64,000 nt of DNA from Sipunculus nudus (lineage: Eukaryota; Annelida; Sipuncula; Golfingiida; Sipunculidae), in NCBI GenBank assembly GCA_026874595.1, contig CM049316.1, forward strand, positions 72,137,176-72,201,175, read 5' to 3'. The notes beneath the pieces are model-generated. The model was not told where the DNA came from. It saw only the letters and a program-made list of their open reading frames with translations, and made no database searches. Position 1 is the first letter of the stretch. Each line of letters begins with the position of its first letter. Shown one piece after another: positions 51,120 to 63,860 of this stretch. Made by a program: the position numbers and the translations under genes.

Positions 51120-51359
51120 TAGTATTTTAAAGGATTGATATTATAAATATTATGAAATTTTATCTCCCTTCAATAAACAATAATTGCAACCCATTCGATG
51201 TTCATTTCAGTCTCCGTTCAATTATTAGGATTTTGCGCACGTAAGTTATTATTTCATATAAATAATTCATATGATAATGGTTACATAGTGTATCTTTTTA
51301 CTATGGTTAGATAATGAAAGCTGAAGCTTCCACTTAAAATTGTGACCCATGGTTCTCTA

Positions 51360-51730
51360 CGCTCAGCTTAATTCGTTTGCAAATATAAGTTTATGACCTC
51401 TCTCAAAATATGTCCTGTGATCAGTTTGGAATAACCTGTCTACCCAAAATGGAGTTATCATCCATAAACTAATTTGTGAGTTGATGGGCCCTTTGACATT
51501 GACCTTGTGATCTCAAAATCAATAGGTTCTTTCTCCTATTGGCTGGTGCGCCACGTGGAAAAAGGAATGTTTTAGATTAAAATGTCTCTTAAAATGCATC
51601 CACAACCTTTTTTTAAAGAAGTGGGTCCTGTGACCTTTACCTTTGATCTTATGAATCCGAAATCAAAAGGGTCCTTACATTATTCATATATAATTTTAGT
51701 TTAAAACCAATATGTCATTTCAAACCGGAT
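51360..51730. repeat. Interspersed repeat (GGAGTTATCATC / GACCTTGTGATC family)
   Basis: The order AAAATGGAGTTATCATCC, GGGCCCTTTGACATTGACC, TTGTGATCTCAAA, CTATTGGC and AAAATGCATCC matches 59520-59720 in the same orientation and 57040-58030 in the opposite orientation. Confidence 0.65.
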
Positions 51731-52019
51731 TTTTTTTATTCACAACAAAACAATCTATCAGTATTGAACAAACTTTAAGACATTCATGACATAAATTACA
51801 GAACATCATAATACTATATTTACATAAAAATTTTATCACCTTACATATATTACAAAACTGACAAAAAAATCCACAATCATCCGTGAAAATGTAAATTGTT
51901 TCTCTTGTGAAATATAATTTGTTTCTCTGATAATACTATATAACTTACTCCACAGAGTTTTATGTACAGTTAACTTTCCTTTTGATGTAGCTACCATTTT
52001 ATCAACACAATATCTTTTA

Positions 52020-53110
52020 ATTTAATGTACCTCACCGTTAAGAGTGAAAGACTGTTCTTTTCTAGCGAACCTGTGAGCTTATGCGATGGTGCGGCGTCGT
52101 CCGTCGTGTGTCGTTGTGTCGTCTGTACGTTAACCATAGCAATCTCAAAAACGACAGGAGCTAGCTTCACCAATTTTTTGGTAAATAATCAGTCATTCAA
52201 AAAACTATATCGGATTTTGTTTATTTTTTTCTAACTGCATTTTCTTAGATTTTATAGAGAAAAAGCTAAAAAAGCTTTAAAAATCTTCTTCTCCGAAATT
52301 GTCCAGCCTAATTGTCCAGTATTCCACAGAGATGATCCCTGGAACAATCTTTCTCAAGTTTGTTCAAATGGTTCCAGTTCGGAGATTTTTGGCCGAGTTA
52401 CAGGAGGTTGAACTTTGTTAACTGTGCAAAAAAGCATATTAAAATTTAAATCTCAGAAACGGCTGGAGCTATCATCACCAAATTTTATGCAAATGATGGT
52501 CACATAGGTCATATCTGAAATTGAGGTATTGGTGGCGCCACCTGCATCAGCCTTTTTTTTGTACGGGGTCATCAGTGTCTGTATCACACTGAGGGCTACA
52601 AAAAACTTCTTCTCTGAAACCATATGGCCGAAATGTTTAATATCGCACTGAAATGATCCCAGGGTAGTGCTTTCTGAAGTTTGTTCAAATGGTCTCTCTT
52701 CAGTGACTTTTGGCTAAGTTATGGGAAGCTGAATTTAGTCATATGCCATAACAGCCCATTTTAGCTCAGTGGCTACGAAGATCTTCTCCTCGAAAACCAT
52801 TGGGCCAAATTCTTAAATCTCACACACTAATTATGCTCAGATGTTGATAATTCAATTTTGTTCAAATGATTTTGGTTCAGTGCTTTTTGGCTGAGTTACG
52901 GGAAGCTGAACTTAGCCAGTTTGCTGTATCTTCCTATATGAGTTATAAACCTGCGAAATGTTTTTCAACTGATGCCACTGAAGCCAGTTTGTTAAATATT
53001 TTACAAGAATAATCCCTACAATAATTCTTATAATAATTGTCATTAATGGTTCCACATGAATGATTTTTGGCTGAATTATGGAGATTGAATTGAGTCATTT
53101 TACCATATAT
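52020..53110. repeat. Degenerate repeats: GTGCGGCGTCGTCCGTCG block and ~177-bp units
   Basis: 52080-52160 holds GATGGTGCGGCGTCGTCCGT followed by AACCATAGCAATCTCAAAAACG, a phrase seen again in altered form at 56520-56620. From 52360, GTTCAAATGGTT..., TTTTTGGC.GAGTTA and GGAAGCTGAA recur at about 52360, 52683, 52862 and 53040, with the later copies near 177 bp apart. No coding function is seen. Confidence 0.65.
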
Positions 53111-53529
53111 GTTAGCTGTGTTATGCTGTTACATCATGCCACTAGACGTTTAGATTTCAGGTTATCTTTGGTTAATATTGACAAGAAAGTATTTTTAAAA
53201 GCTTTTAAAAATTGAGATTTATGATTTAAGTTATTCATCACACCAGGCAATGTTACAATCATGGATATTCAGCTCTCTGTGGCTATATAAAGACAACTGT
53301 ATGTGGATTATAAATTATAAGTATCCCTACTCAACTTAATTCAAGAATTTGCCATCAGTGAGATATATCTGAATTTAATTTTGCATTCAGTATGCATCCG
53401 TAATAATTTTACATATATTCCTGATTTCTTTTTTTTTTATAAAAAGTCAGCTGAAAAGCATTTTGTATTGGGAAAATAAATTTCAAAGTTATTTCAAGTA
53501 GGACCACTTTTTCCACAGATGGCAGCACT

Positions 53530-53890
53530 TGGTTTACCATTGGCAGATTGCCAGTACCGTGATGTTGGCCATTAGCCAAGATGATGTCAGCTCTATAAAT
53601 AGTTTTGGCAGAGTGCCAGGATTGGGAGAAGTGCAGCCAGGTATAGGACAAGAGTTCACTCAGTGCAGTACCTGCATTCTATTCATAGCTTTGGCAGACT
53701 GCTCACTGCATCACATTTGGCACCAAAGTTCAGCCTGAATCTATTCATAGCTTTGGCAGACTGCCAACTGTGTCAGATTATGCAACAGGTCAAGAGTTCA
53801 CTCAGTGCAGCCAGGTACAGGTCAAAAGTTCACTCAGTCTAGCAAGGCGCAGGTCAAGAGTTCACTCAGTGCAGTAGCTTGAGGCAGTAA
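53530..53890. repeat. Short repeats: CAAGAGTTCACTCAGTGCAG family
   Basis: TAGCTTTGGCAGACTGCCAACTG, GATT.TGCAACAGGTCAAG and AGTTCACTCAGTGCAGCC.GG recur several times here and again at 55830-56110. Confidence 0.8.
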
Positions 53891-53989
53891 TTTGTCACAG
53901 GTCACTCGGGGGCAACTGCCTTACTCACCTAAGCCTTGTTTGTTGACCTCTGACCTTTCCTTGCTGCCCAGCGTCCATTTATGTGTCTG

Positions 53990-55400
53990 TTTCCACACAT
54001 AAACCCGCATATCTCGAGAACCGTTTGACCGATCAGTCTAAAAATTTTGCACAAACGTAGCACTTTGATAGCTTTATAACGTGCACTAAAAATGATGGCG
54101 CCACCTGCAACCATTTGCACAGCATCCATCTGTTCATCTACCTTGGGATAATATCACTCATATCTCAGCAGTGGTTTGACTTATCCACCTGAAATTTTGC
54201 AGGTTTAAACATCCTGGACAGGTTATTTGATTTTATGACAGGTGGCGCCACCTACATTCACGTTTACTCTGCAGACATCCAAGCTCATATCTCGGGAACT
54301 GTTTGACCGATTGGGCCAAAATTTTGCATGTGTAAAGATCTCACACAGCTCTTCATCATAGGCAAAACCGGTAACGCCACCTGCAACCATTTATGCACAG
54401 CATCCATCTGTTCATCTACCTTGGGATAATATCACTCATATCTCAGCAGTGGTTTGACTTATCCACCTGAAATTTTGCAGGTTTATACATCCTGGACAGC
54501 TTTCTCGATTTTATGACAGGTGGCGCCACCTACATTCACGTTTACTCTGCAGGTATCCAAGCTCATATATCGGGAACCGTTTGACCGATCAATCTAAAAG
54601 TTTTGCACAAATGTAGCCCTTTGATAGCTTGATAACATACACTAAAATTAGTGGCGCCACCTGCAACCATTTATCACAGCATCCATCTGTTCATCTACCC
54701 TGGGATAATATCACTCATATCTCAGCAGTGGTTTGACTTATCCACCTGAAATTTTGCAGGTTTATACATCCTGAACAGCTTTCTCGATTTATGACAGGTG
54801 GCGCTACCTATATTCACGTTTACTCTGCAGGTATCCAAGCTCATATCTCGGGAACTGTTTGACCGATTGGGCCAAAATTTTGCATGTGTATATATCTCAA
54901 ACAGCTCTTCATCATAGGCAAAACCGGTAACGCCACCTGCAACCATTTTGCACAGCATCCATCGGTTCATCTGCCTTGGCGTAAAGTCACTCATATCTCA
55001 GCAGTGGTTTGATATATCTACCTGAAATTTTGCAGGTTTATACATCCTGGACAGGTTATTTGATTTTATGAAAGGTGGCGCCACCTACATTCAGGTTTAA
55101 TCTGCAGACATCCACGCTCATATCTCGGGAACCGTTTGGCCGAATTGGCCAAAATTTTGCATGTGTATAGATCTAACATAGCTCTTCATCATTGGCAAAA
55201 CTGTTGGCGCCACCTGCCACCACTTATGCACAGCGTACATCTGTTCATCTGCCATGGGATAAAATCACTCATATCTCAGCAGTGGTTTGACTTATCCACC
55301 TGAAATTTTGCAGGTTTTTACATCCTGGACAATTTTCTCGATTTTATGACAGGTGGCACCACCTACATTCACGTTTAAGCTACAGACATCCATGCTAATG
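53990..55400. repeat. ~278-bp tandem repeat with GGTGGCGCCACC palindromes
   Basis: GTGGTTTGAC recurs at 54171, 54449, 54728, 55004 (GTGGTTTGAT) and 55282. Each unit carries CTCATATCTCAGCAGTGG, CCTGAAATTTTGCAGG, GACAGGTGGCGCCACCTAC, CTCATATCTCGGGAAC, GTTTGACCGATTGGGCC and CGCCACCTGCAACCATTT. The GGTGGCGCCACC core is a perfect palindrome. Related single copies occur at 29840, 52530, 56210, 56340 and 56840. Confidence 0.9.
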
Positions 55401-55829
55401 TACAACACACCTCACTCTATTCCCCTTGCCACTTAATCCATGCCTCACTTCACTCGTCCCACTCTGATTTCTGCGGATACACATAGTCTCTTGTTGACTA
55501 CCCATATTCTAGTTTTAAAATGTCCTAGTCTGAAACTTGCAGGTCCGAAATGTCTATCATAATGACTAAGGTAGATATGCAGGACTTAAAAGGATCAATA
55601 TTAAATTTTAAAAATAAACCTTCATTCACACTCCCAAACTTTGCAAAGGTTCTCATTAGGCCTGAAGGCCTTGTTCATTAATCTAGATATTTTGATAAAA
55701 AGTTTATGAATATTATAGCTTGAAAAAAAGCATTTTAGCCAACGTTTTTCAGTATGTGTAAACAGATTTGCCCACAGGCCAAGAATATGTCTGTATATTT
55801 AAATAGGTTAAAAAACTGCCAACTGTTTC

Positions 55830-56110
55830 AGATTTGGCAATAGATCAAGAGTTCATTCAGTGCAGCCAGATATAGGTCAAGAGTCCAATCAGTGCAGCCA
55901 AGCACAAGGCATGTGATCCCCTCATGGGTGACATGTAAACTCCTCATGGTCACCATGTGATCACCTCATGGGTGTCATGCCCCTCAGGGCTGCATGTGGA
56001 GCCAATCTATTTATAGCTTTGGCAGAGTGCCAACTGTATCAGATAAGGCAACAGGTCAAGAGTTCACTCAGTGCAGCCAGGTACAGGTTAAAAGTTCATC
56101 CAGTAAGCCT
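55830..56110. repeat. Second block of the CAAGAGTTCACTCAGTGCAG family
   Basis: Two to three copies of the 53.5-kb repeat flank a short CTCATGG.TGACATGTGATC reiteration (55915-55985). Confidence 0.75.
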
Positions 56111-56199
56111 GGCCAGCCCCATGCATCAGACTCAAGGTAAGTTTATGTATTGGCCTGATATTATGACCTGTATATACGTCTTTGATGGCTTTCTCATTC

Positions 56200-56950
56200 A
56201 CAAGACAGGTGTCACCACCTACAATGACTTTTGCACCGTGTGTGACTTTTGTGCCTGCTTATTTCTATAGAGGAATTTGATATATCATCCTGAAATTGGG
56301 CATATTTATACCTATCAAATAGCTTCGTCGTATACAAGACTGGTGGTGCCACCTACAATAATTTTTGCACAGTGTGTGTCTCTGCTTATTACTCAGGAGG
56401 GGTTTGATATATTAGTCTGAACTTGGGAATTGTATATATCTATGATAGCTTTGTTGTATACAAGATTGTTGGTGCCAGCTACAATCATTTTTAGCTCAGC
56501 TAATTGTAAGTAAACTGAGGTATAGGAATGGCGCCTGTCCGTCGTCCGTCCGGACGTCCGGGCGTTCTGCAGTCCGTTAGCACAGCACAAATCGTAACGG
56601 CTGGTCCTAGAAACTTCTAAGTGAAGATCCAGGGAGGTCATTAAAAATCTCCTGGGAAACCTGAAATACGGTCACTGTGACCTATATCCTTTGAGCTATG
56701 TGACTTGAAAGTACCCCCCAGAATAGTAAAAAAAAATGATACAAAATTCCAATGTCTTGATCATTAATGCATGGTTTGTCATGAATCTTGCCTTGAATAT
56801 TATCCATGACAAGTTTTGTCAGTTCCTGAAACGTGGTGGCGCCACCTGTATTTTTTCCTATTTTAACAAATATTTATCTATTGATTTACTATAAAATGAC
56901 AACAATCATGTCAGTTTCTCAGCTGTAATTACATCTGGTGTCCCAAAACC
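56200..56950. repeat. Mixed interspersed repeats
   Basis: Contains two partial copies of the GACAGGTG.CACCACCTAC repeat (about 56200 and 56330), a CGTCCGTCCGGACGTCCGGGC block at about 56536 (listed by its parts CGTCGTCCGTCC and GGACGTCCGGGC), and one more GGTGGCGCCACC at about 56833. No gene supported. Confidence 0.6.
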
Positions 56951-57039
56951 AGGTGTGTTTAATGATCACAAGTGGATGCCCTATACTAATCACCCTGTCT
57001 GTCTGTCTTTTTGTATGTACGTCTGTCTGTCAATCCATC

Positions 57040-58030
57040 CATCCACACAAATTTGTTTCCAGACGACAATTCCAGGTTGGATTGTCACATGGATTTCAAA
57101 CTTGACTTACACATGGCCCACCACTAAATCAAGAACCTATGTGATTTTGTGGTCATGAGGTCAATAGTCAAGGTCAAAGGACTTACTTAATTAAAAAGAT
57201 TATGGCTGCATTTTAAGCCAAGCTTTTCATCCCAAACTTTCCATCTTGCGCATTTAGCTGACGTGCCAGTATGGGGAGAGCATAAATTAATTTGGGGTCA
57301 CAAGGTAAAAGGTCAAGGTCACAGGGGCCATCTGTTCACAAATTAGTTTCCAGATGATAACTCCAGTTTAGTTTGACATATTGATTTCAAACTTAACTTA
57401 TAAATGGCCCACCCCTAAATTAAGAACCATGTCAATTTTGGGGTCCAACGGTCAAAGTTATAAGTTTACAGGACCCATTTCCTTAAAAGGAATGTGTATC
57501 AATTTGAAGCCAAACTTTTCATCACAAACCTTCCATCTTCAAAATATTGCTAACCTACCACTAGGGGAAGATTCTGTTTGATTTTTGGGTCAGAGGTCAA
57601 GGTCACAGGGCCCATCCATTCAAAAATTAGTTTTTGATGATAATTCTGCTTTGGATAGTCAGACTGGCTTCAAACTTGATTTAATAATGACCAACCACAT
57701 AAGTAAATTCATTTTGATTTTCAGGATCCAGCGATCTAAGTTGAAGGTCACAGAAGCCACATCTTTAAAAAGATTGTGGATGCACTGTAAATCAAACTTT
57801 TAATCCTGAACTTTCCAACGTTCACACATGGCTTACTTGCCCAAAGTGAGAAAACCTTTAGAATTTGAGGTTATCTGGTCAGAGGTCAAGGTCACCTTTT
57901 AAAAGATTGTTACAATAATCCGAATGCTGCAAGTTCAAGGATATTAAGTTCTAAGATTTTTTGGTCACAAGGTCATTGGTCAAGGTCACAGGACTGTCAT
58001 TCTGAAAAAATTCTTTAAAAATATCCTTAT
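57040..58030. repeat. ~290-bp diverged tandem repeat, three to four copies
   Basis: AATTAGTTTCCAGATGATAA-like starts at about 57050, 57340 and 57625 are each followed by ATTTCAAACTT.ACTTA, AATGGCCCACC, GGTCAAGGTCACAGG and CAAACTTTTCATC. The copies are in reverse orientation relative to those at 51.4 and 59.5 kb. Confidence 0.8.
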
Positions 58031-58039
58031 AGACAAATT

Positions 58040-59515
58040 CAGCTGAGCATCGAGACCAATAGGTTCCTAATTGTGTTGTATGCACCCATGCAAGAATTTC
58101 ACCAGTGATGTTTGTGTAATTGTTTCTTATTCAAAATGTTTAGTACCTGCATTGTTCATGTACATGAGAATTAATGGTCCAGCATTGAAGCATTATACCT
58201 GGTGTATTTCCCAATGCACAGGTTCGCATAAGGCCTGTAGGCCTTGTTATGTTGTGGTATATGTATAATATTTCATTAAAATTCATTTTATCCAACAATT
58301 CTGTGCTATTATTCAGTATTATATTTACTCTGTCAAAACTCATAAGTTTATTAAAACGTCAACCATATGACACTTTTGTCCACTAATCTTATACAATTGT
58401 TCAGTCAACAAAAAATGTAATAATGTTCTTTTATGTTTTTTTACAGAAAATAAAATGATCCTTGTTACGGAACCTAATAATAACAGATCGTGTAATCGTG
58501 ACGAGAATAAATTTTTGTTATGGAGATAAAAAAAAATAAAAAATCAGATTCCGCAACACAAGGCAACGTGAAATGTCTAGGGGAATGAATAAAGAAATCA
58601 TTTTTTTTATTAACAAATAATTATAATTTATTCTTAGAACAATCCTTACATAACAGTACACTAACTCAATAGAATTACACAGTATTTAAGACATAACACT
58701 AATAAAAATGTACATAACCAGAGTCCGGATTCTAGGCTTTGATTTCTGGAAACTACAACTGTCACAGTCACAAGAGTCTTTAAGCACACATAATCCACGA
58801 ACAGTTAAGGTAAATCTTCCCGATGAATAGTCCAATTAAATCTCGAAGACAATCTGTTGTAATTCAGAAGTGAAGTTCAGGTTAAATCCCAAAGGCAAAC
58901 TGAAGACAATCTATATTAAATCTGTATAAAGTCTGTATAAACTGCGTAGAATATCTGTAACTATGCAATTATCAAAGTAGGTCCCAAGACTGCCGAGAAT
59001 GTCGCACCCTTTCGTGTCCGCTGGTATTTTTCTTCTACTCGGCTCTAAACACAGCCTCTATTTATAACTTTTTCACCCGAAGTCCAGAAACGTCTTGGCA
59101 CGGACTCGAAGATTTTGGAACGCAACGAACGCGCAATGTGTTTACACTCTGTGAGCAAGCCAGAATTCAACAAGTGCGGTTCCCATAGTAACGCACAAGG
59201 CTTACGCATAACACGAATCAGAATATCAAGCAATGTAAAATGCTGCACACAATAGAAAAATACATGTAACATCTTTTTCTAATATTCCTGCTTTTACAAG
59301 GAAAGGATTTAAAATTAAAATTCTGTGCAATATTATGAATTGAAACTATCTTAGTTTCGTTTATATATTTATGAAAAATAAATTTCTGAAAGCTTCCAGT
59401 ACACTATTTTTGTTAAATCCCGCCAAATCTTTTGGCCATTTAATGCAATTTTTGCCAATACTTTAAACTGGGTTAGCTTTTTGCAATAACCTGTCAATAT
59501 TATTTTCAAATTTAT
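58040..59515. other. No gene seen
   Basis: Contains AT-rich sequence with reiterated GAAGACAATCTGTTG / TCTGTATAAAGTC words near 58850-58960 and a GC-richer part with CACCCGAAGTCCAG near 59080. This could be the end of a mobile element, but no terminal repeats or coding frame were recognised. Confidence 0.4.
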
Positions 59516-59519
59516 GTTC

Positions 59520-59915
59520 TTCTAAAATGGAGTTATCATCCCGAAACAAATACGTGGACAGAGGGCCCCTGTGACCTTGACCTTCGACCTTGTGATCCTA
59601 AAGTCAAACAGATTCTTTCCCTATTGGCAGGTCAGCTATATCTGCAAGATGGAAGACATGGGATGAAAAGTTTGGCTTAAAATGCATCCGAAATCTTTCT
59701 ATCTTTCTATGTGAATCTTTTAACCTTTATATTTGACCTCCTGACCCCAAAATCTACAGAGTTCTTGCGTTAGAGGTGGGTCATATATATTTCAAGTTTG
59801 AAATCCATATGTCAGTCGAAACTGGAGTTATCATCAGAAACAAATTGGAAGGATATACAAAAGAACAGAAGGACAGACAGGGTGATAAATATAGGACATC
59901 CTCTGTTCATGTGGG
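59520..59915. repeat. Inverted-orientation copies of the 290-bp family
   Basis: AAATGGAGTTATCATC and GACCTTGACCTTCGACCTTG start a first copy at about 59525, and a second begins at GACCTCCTGACCCC near 59740. The end GACAGACAGGGTGATA...GGACATCC mirrors the start of the 57-kb block (CACCCTGTCTGTCTGTC). Confidence 0.7.
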
Positions 59916-60559
59916 GCCCTAATAAACAACACAAGGTTTCAGGACACTGATGAAACCGCAGTTGCGAATCTGATAGTTTCAATATAATTTGGCAGTCTCA
60001 AAATAAAGGTAAAAAATGCATTAAAAATAGAAAAATACAGGTGCCGTCACAAGTCTTTGAAACTGAAAAAGTACCATAATCATTAAACACACCGGGTTTC
60101 AGGACACTGGGGGAACCACAGCTGAGAAACTAACATAATTGCTGTTATTTGACGGTAAAAAAAAATGTTATTTTACAAAAGTTCAGTTTTCAGAAAATGA
60201 CAAAACTAGTCATGGTTTATATTCAAGGCATAATACTTGGCATTTTAAGCATTAATTAACAAAATACTAGGGGTTTTGTATTAAATTTTTCATTATTCTT
60301 ATACAATATTCTTTTCATTATTATTATACAAGCCCCATAGCTCGGAGGATATAAGCAGCACTGACCTAGGTTTTCAATGACTTTCTTGAGGTCTAAAATC
60401 TGGGCGGTGGACTCTATTAACTCCTGATTGAGAGGTTCAGTGGTGCAACAGAGAGGTAAACCCTGCGAGAACACTGGAGTGTTGTCGGCCCAGTGTCGTT
60501 AAATTATGTAAACACTGATAGCTGTTTATTAAAAAGAACACTGAATTCGCCCCGACAGT

Positions 60560-60960
60560 GATATAGGACTCGATTCCGGACTCGAGTCTACTTTTTTAGG
60601 AAGTCGCTCTTGGACTCGAGCATCCTAGACTCGGACTTGTAGTCGGACTCGAGAATATGACTGGGTCATCTGGAGTCCAAAAGTAATAACAAACTTTCAC
60701 ATATTTTAAACATTTATGTCATTATGCAAACTACTAACAAAATATTACAAAATAACACTATATATACCAAACTTTTCTCAGCATCGGGAGCCGTAAATGT
60801 TATTGACCATTATAGTAAAAGGATGTTGGAACTAACTTAAAGTTTGTATGGTATTCTATTCGTAGGACATTTATTTTGGACTCGTACTCGGACTGGACTC
60901 AATAGTGAACTTGGACTCGAACCTCAAGGACATGGACTTGGATGTTGTGGAATCGACTAT
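60560..60960. repeat. Two clusters of GGACTCG words
   Basis: GGACTCG or CGAGTCC occurs many times at 60565-60680 and again at 60878-60950, separated by about 200 bp of AT-rich DNA. It looks like a decayed short-unit repeat or the sub-terminal repeats of a transposon. Confidence 0.6.
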
Positions 60961-60999
60961 ACATCACTGCACCCTGATTTCTTAGCAGAGAGACTAAAT

Positions 61000-62285
61000 T
61001 TACATTAAGTAATTTCGCGAAAACAGTGGTTTATATTTGTAATAAGACTAGAGCGACACCTCGCCATAGGAACTAAACTGAACAATGATTAAACTATGTC
61101 AAGTAACAAGTTGTACTTGCCCTTCTCTCTCTCTTTTTCTCTCTCTCGTGCTCTCTCTATTTTGGTCACTCATGTACATATGATTCTGTAGGCCTTCCTT
61201 CTGTGATTTTCTGGTTTAAGGAGCCCCTAACACAGTGACATGTTAGTTCTTTTACTCTCTTTTTTCACCATCTCTCCTTGCTTTCTTGATATGGATAAGA
61301 GACTAGCATAAATGTCTAGGAACCTTTTTATTTCCTCATAAAATGACGTCGGGAGATTTATAAAATAGAAAATGTAGTTCATTTTGCATACATTGTTAAT
61401 AACAGGCTCAACTTATTGTGACGTGAAAAAAACAACCCGACCAGTCGTTATGTAGACATCAGTGCACGTGCATATTCATGAATGTAACAAGCTTAATAAA
61501 ACATCAAAGAAAGTAACGTGGTTTTAAGGTGAAACATGTTATTATTGTCAATTAATCACGTTTCTTGATAATATTTTCAATGACACGATGTAGCTTAATG
61601 ATTAAGATCCAGTTGCTATATATAACTATATAAAATTTGTATCTAATCATACTACGTGCCGTGTAACTTTGTATATAATAATTATTTTGTACTCTCCTAA
61701 TGTCAAGGTCTAGACGTTTTATCGGAACTCGTAATGCACAACATTGAGACATGTTAGCTAAAAACAAACTTCCAGCTGAACCCCCTAGATAAGTTGTAAC
61801 AGAGTTGAAGTATGTTCGTTAGGTAAAACTATGTTTAAGCAGAAACAAAATTTGTCTGAAAAAAGTCCTAATATGCTCGGCTGAACCTGTACCAGGGTCT
61901 ACATGAAATATGTTATTCCTCACGAAGTATATTCATTATTAGGTCAAATATTGGTTAATTAGTCTATACTGAAATGATAATGTCTACTGGTTCAAAACAC
62001 ACAAGGGTCTCAGAAACTAAAACTTTCATATTTATTTATAGGCCGCCATATTGTTTCAGTAAACCATTTGATTAGGAGACCAACTTATATTTGTGATACA
62101 CACAAAAGAAAAAAAAGTTTAATCTAGATATGCGTCTCATGAAAAGCACAGTAAATAAGGATATACATGAAACTGCCAGTCATAGTCAGAATCACAGTAA
62201 ATAAAGATATGTAATAAAATATCAGTCCGTTGTATATATAGATCTGTGGTGGAACATCACCGTGTTTGGAGTATTTTTGTATAAA
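61000..62285. other. No gene seen
   Basis: AT-rich; a CT-rich microsatellite (CTCTCTCTCTTTTTCTCTCTCTC) lies at about 61124-61160. No supported gene. Confidence 0.45.
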
Positions 62286-62287
62286 AA

Positions 62288-62380
62288 TTAACATTGAACA
62301 TCCGCACATGACAGAGTCCAAGTCTCAGCGAGTGGCACTGCGGGACATGTAGACGTACTTGTCTCACAGGTGGCTTGAAC
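62288..62380 (-). CDS. Candidate terminal exon of a cysteine-rich secreted protein
   Basis: On the minus strand a strong acceptor (TTTCTTTTATTTCAG, ending at 62381) is followed by 30 in-frame codons and TAA. Four cysteines (positions 5, 12, 25 and 30 of the exon) are separated by Thr/Ser-rich sequence (VQATCETSTSTCPAV), and the chain ends in a Cys. The exon is entered in phase 0. The upstream exons should lie beyond 62400 on the plus coordinates, but I could not identify them; a GTATGT donor near 63732 is the best of several weak sites. One other frame is also open through the exon, which lowers confidence. No family is recognised. Confidence 0.38.
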   Translation of the reverse strand, partial: VQATCETSTSTCPAVPLAETWTLSCADVQC

Positions 62381-62490
62381 CTGAAATAAAAGAAATAATC
62401 AGTGGAATTCATGTCATTTATCAGCATTGTTACTTCGTTCTATTTTTCTCATACCTCAGTTGGGGCCCACCACTGGTGGTCCTCCGTGAA

Positions 62491-63048
62491 CAGGGACGAA
62501 TTAAGGCTGCCTGGGGCCCCTGGCTGTTCTATAAGCAGAGGCCCTTTCATCAAATCAATAACGACTGTGTTCAAAGAAAAAGAAATTCTCCTGAGCTGAA
62601 TAATAATTCTGTTGACTTTCATTCACATTTAAGAGTGCGATAATGTGATATATATATTGACAATTTTGAAAATATTTTATAACACCATCATGTTCCCGCA
62701 TTTTTTCATTGCAAAGTCATCAATAAGGTTCATGAAATGCAGTGAACCTTCCCGAAAAATGAACCAGTCATTGTTGTCCATGTACTTTGTGTTTCGGTTA
62801 CGACGAACCTAATCATCATTTTAAGGCAAAGACCAGCCTATATAAATACATACATAAGTGCTAAAAACACGATCATCTGAAACACTTGGAAATGACTGTT
62901 GGCATTCCCCTCTCCTGATTAAGGCAAAATATCGATGAATGTCGTTTCAGAACGGTTTTGGTAAACATTTTAAAATTCATTTTTGGGCCTCCTAAATACC
63001 CGGGGCCCTTGACTGCAGCCCAGTCAGCCAATTCCTTAATCGTCCGTG
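62491..63048. mobile_element. hAT-like short element (decayed)
   Basis: Left end CAGGGACGAATTAAGG and right end CCTTAATCGTCCGTG are inverted, and both are followed inward by a GGGGCCC word. Flanking octamers (TCCGTGAA and TTTGTCAA) agree at five of eight positions, compatible with an old 8-bp duplication. The 558-bp interior has no transposase. Confidence 0.45.
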
Positions 63049-63049
63049 T

Positions 63050-63850
63050 TTGTCAATCAGAATGTACCCAAAGTTATTCTGCCAATCAGAAGGCAGTGTG
63101 TTTGCACCGTTTTCCTGGGGGCTTGAACAAAATGGATGGGACGGACCCCAGATTATAGTCTCACTGGGACCGGTCCAAGAGTGCTCACGAACTATATGCT
63201 AGTAACATTTTGTTGCTAGCTACATTTTGAACAACAATCATGGTATGACTTATTAACTGTTTTCACTATGGTTTCAGAATATACTGTAACTTATCTACAT
63301 TAATATTTGTGAAAGAACATAACAGCAGTTGGATTGATGAAAAAATATTCCTTTTCTAGTATAACTCTACTTGCAGACCGTTCTCCATTCTATGCTAAGT
63401 GGTCGAACTTAACATTAAACCTGGTCACACATTCTATACATTCAGATCAATTGTTGAGATAAGTGACTTAAGGGCATCACTTTCTCTTATTACAGGTAAT
63501 CTGAATTGATTAAAGTCACTAGATTTGTCGGTTGTCAGTGAGTTCTCCAGTTAAAGACAGGGTCAAGCAAAGGATAGGAGTGTCTATTTCTAGCTGTTCG
63601 GTTGGTTGTAAATAGAAGTCAGTTCAAAGATGGACAAACAACCCCTCCGGGCATAGACCTTATGGTGTTATTCAGATGCCAAAATGTGTGACATCTTTGG
63701 TACACAACGAATGTGGATTGTAGGGAACATACCTTTCAAACGATTTTAAGACATTTAAAACCGTTATTGTCAGAATTTATAAGTCAAAGAACAAGTCAGT
63801 ATGAAGCAACAGCCAATCAACACGCTTACTACTTAAGTTTATGCTTAGGA
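63050..63850. other. No gene seen
   Basis: Mixed AT-rich sequence with no repeat family or exon that I can support beyond the weak donor-like site near 63732 on the minus strand. Confidence 0.4.
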
Positions 63851-63860
63851 AAATATATGC

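Noticed and set aside
62359-62643. Plus-strand 94-codon frame with Trp/Pro-rich stretch
   Set aside because: It crosses the left inverted end of the hAT-like element and overlaps the better-supported minus-strand exon.
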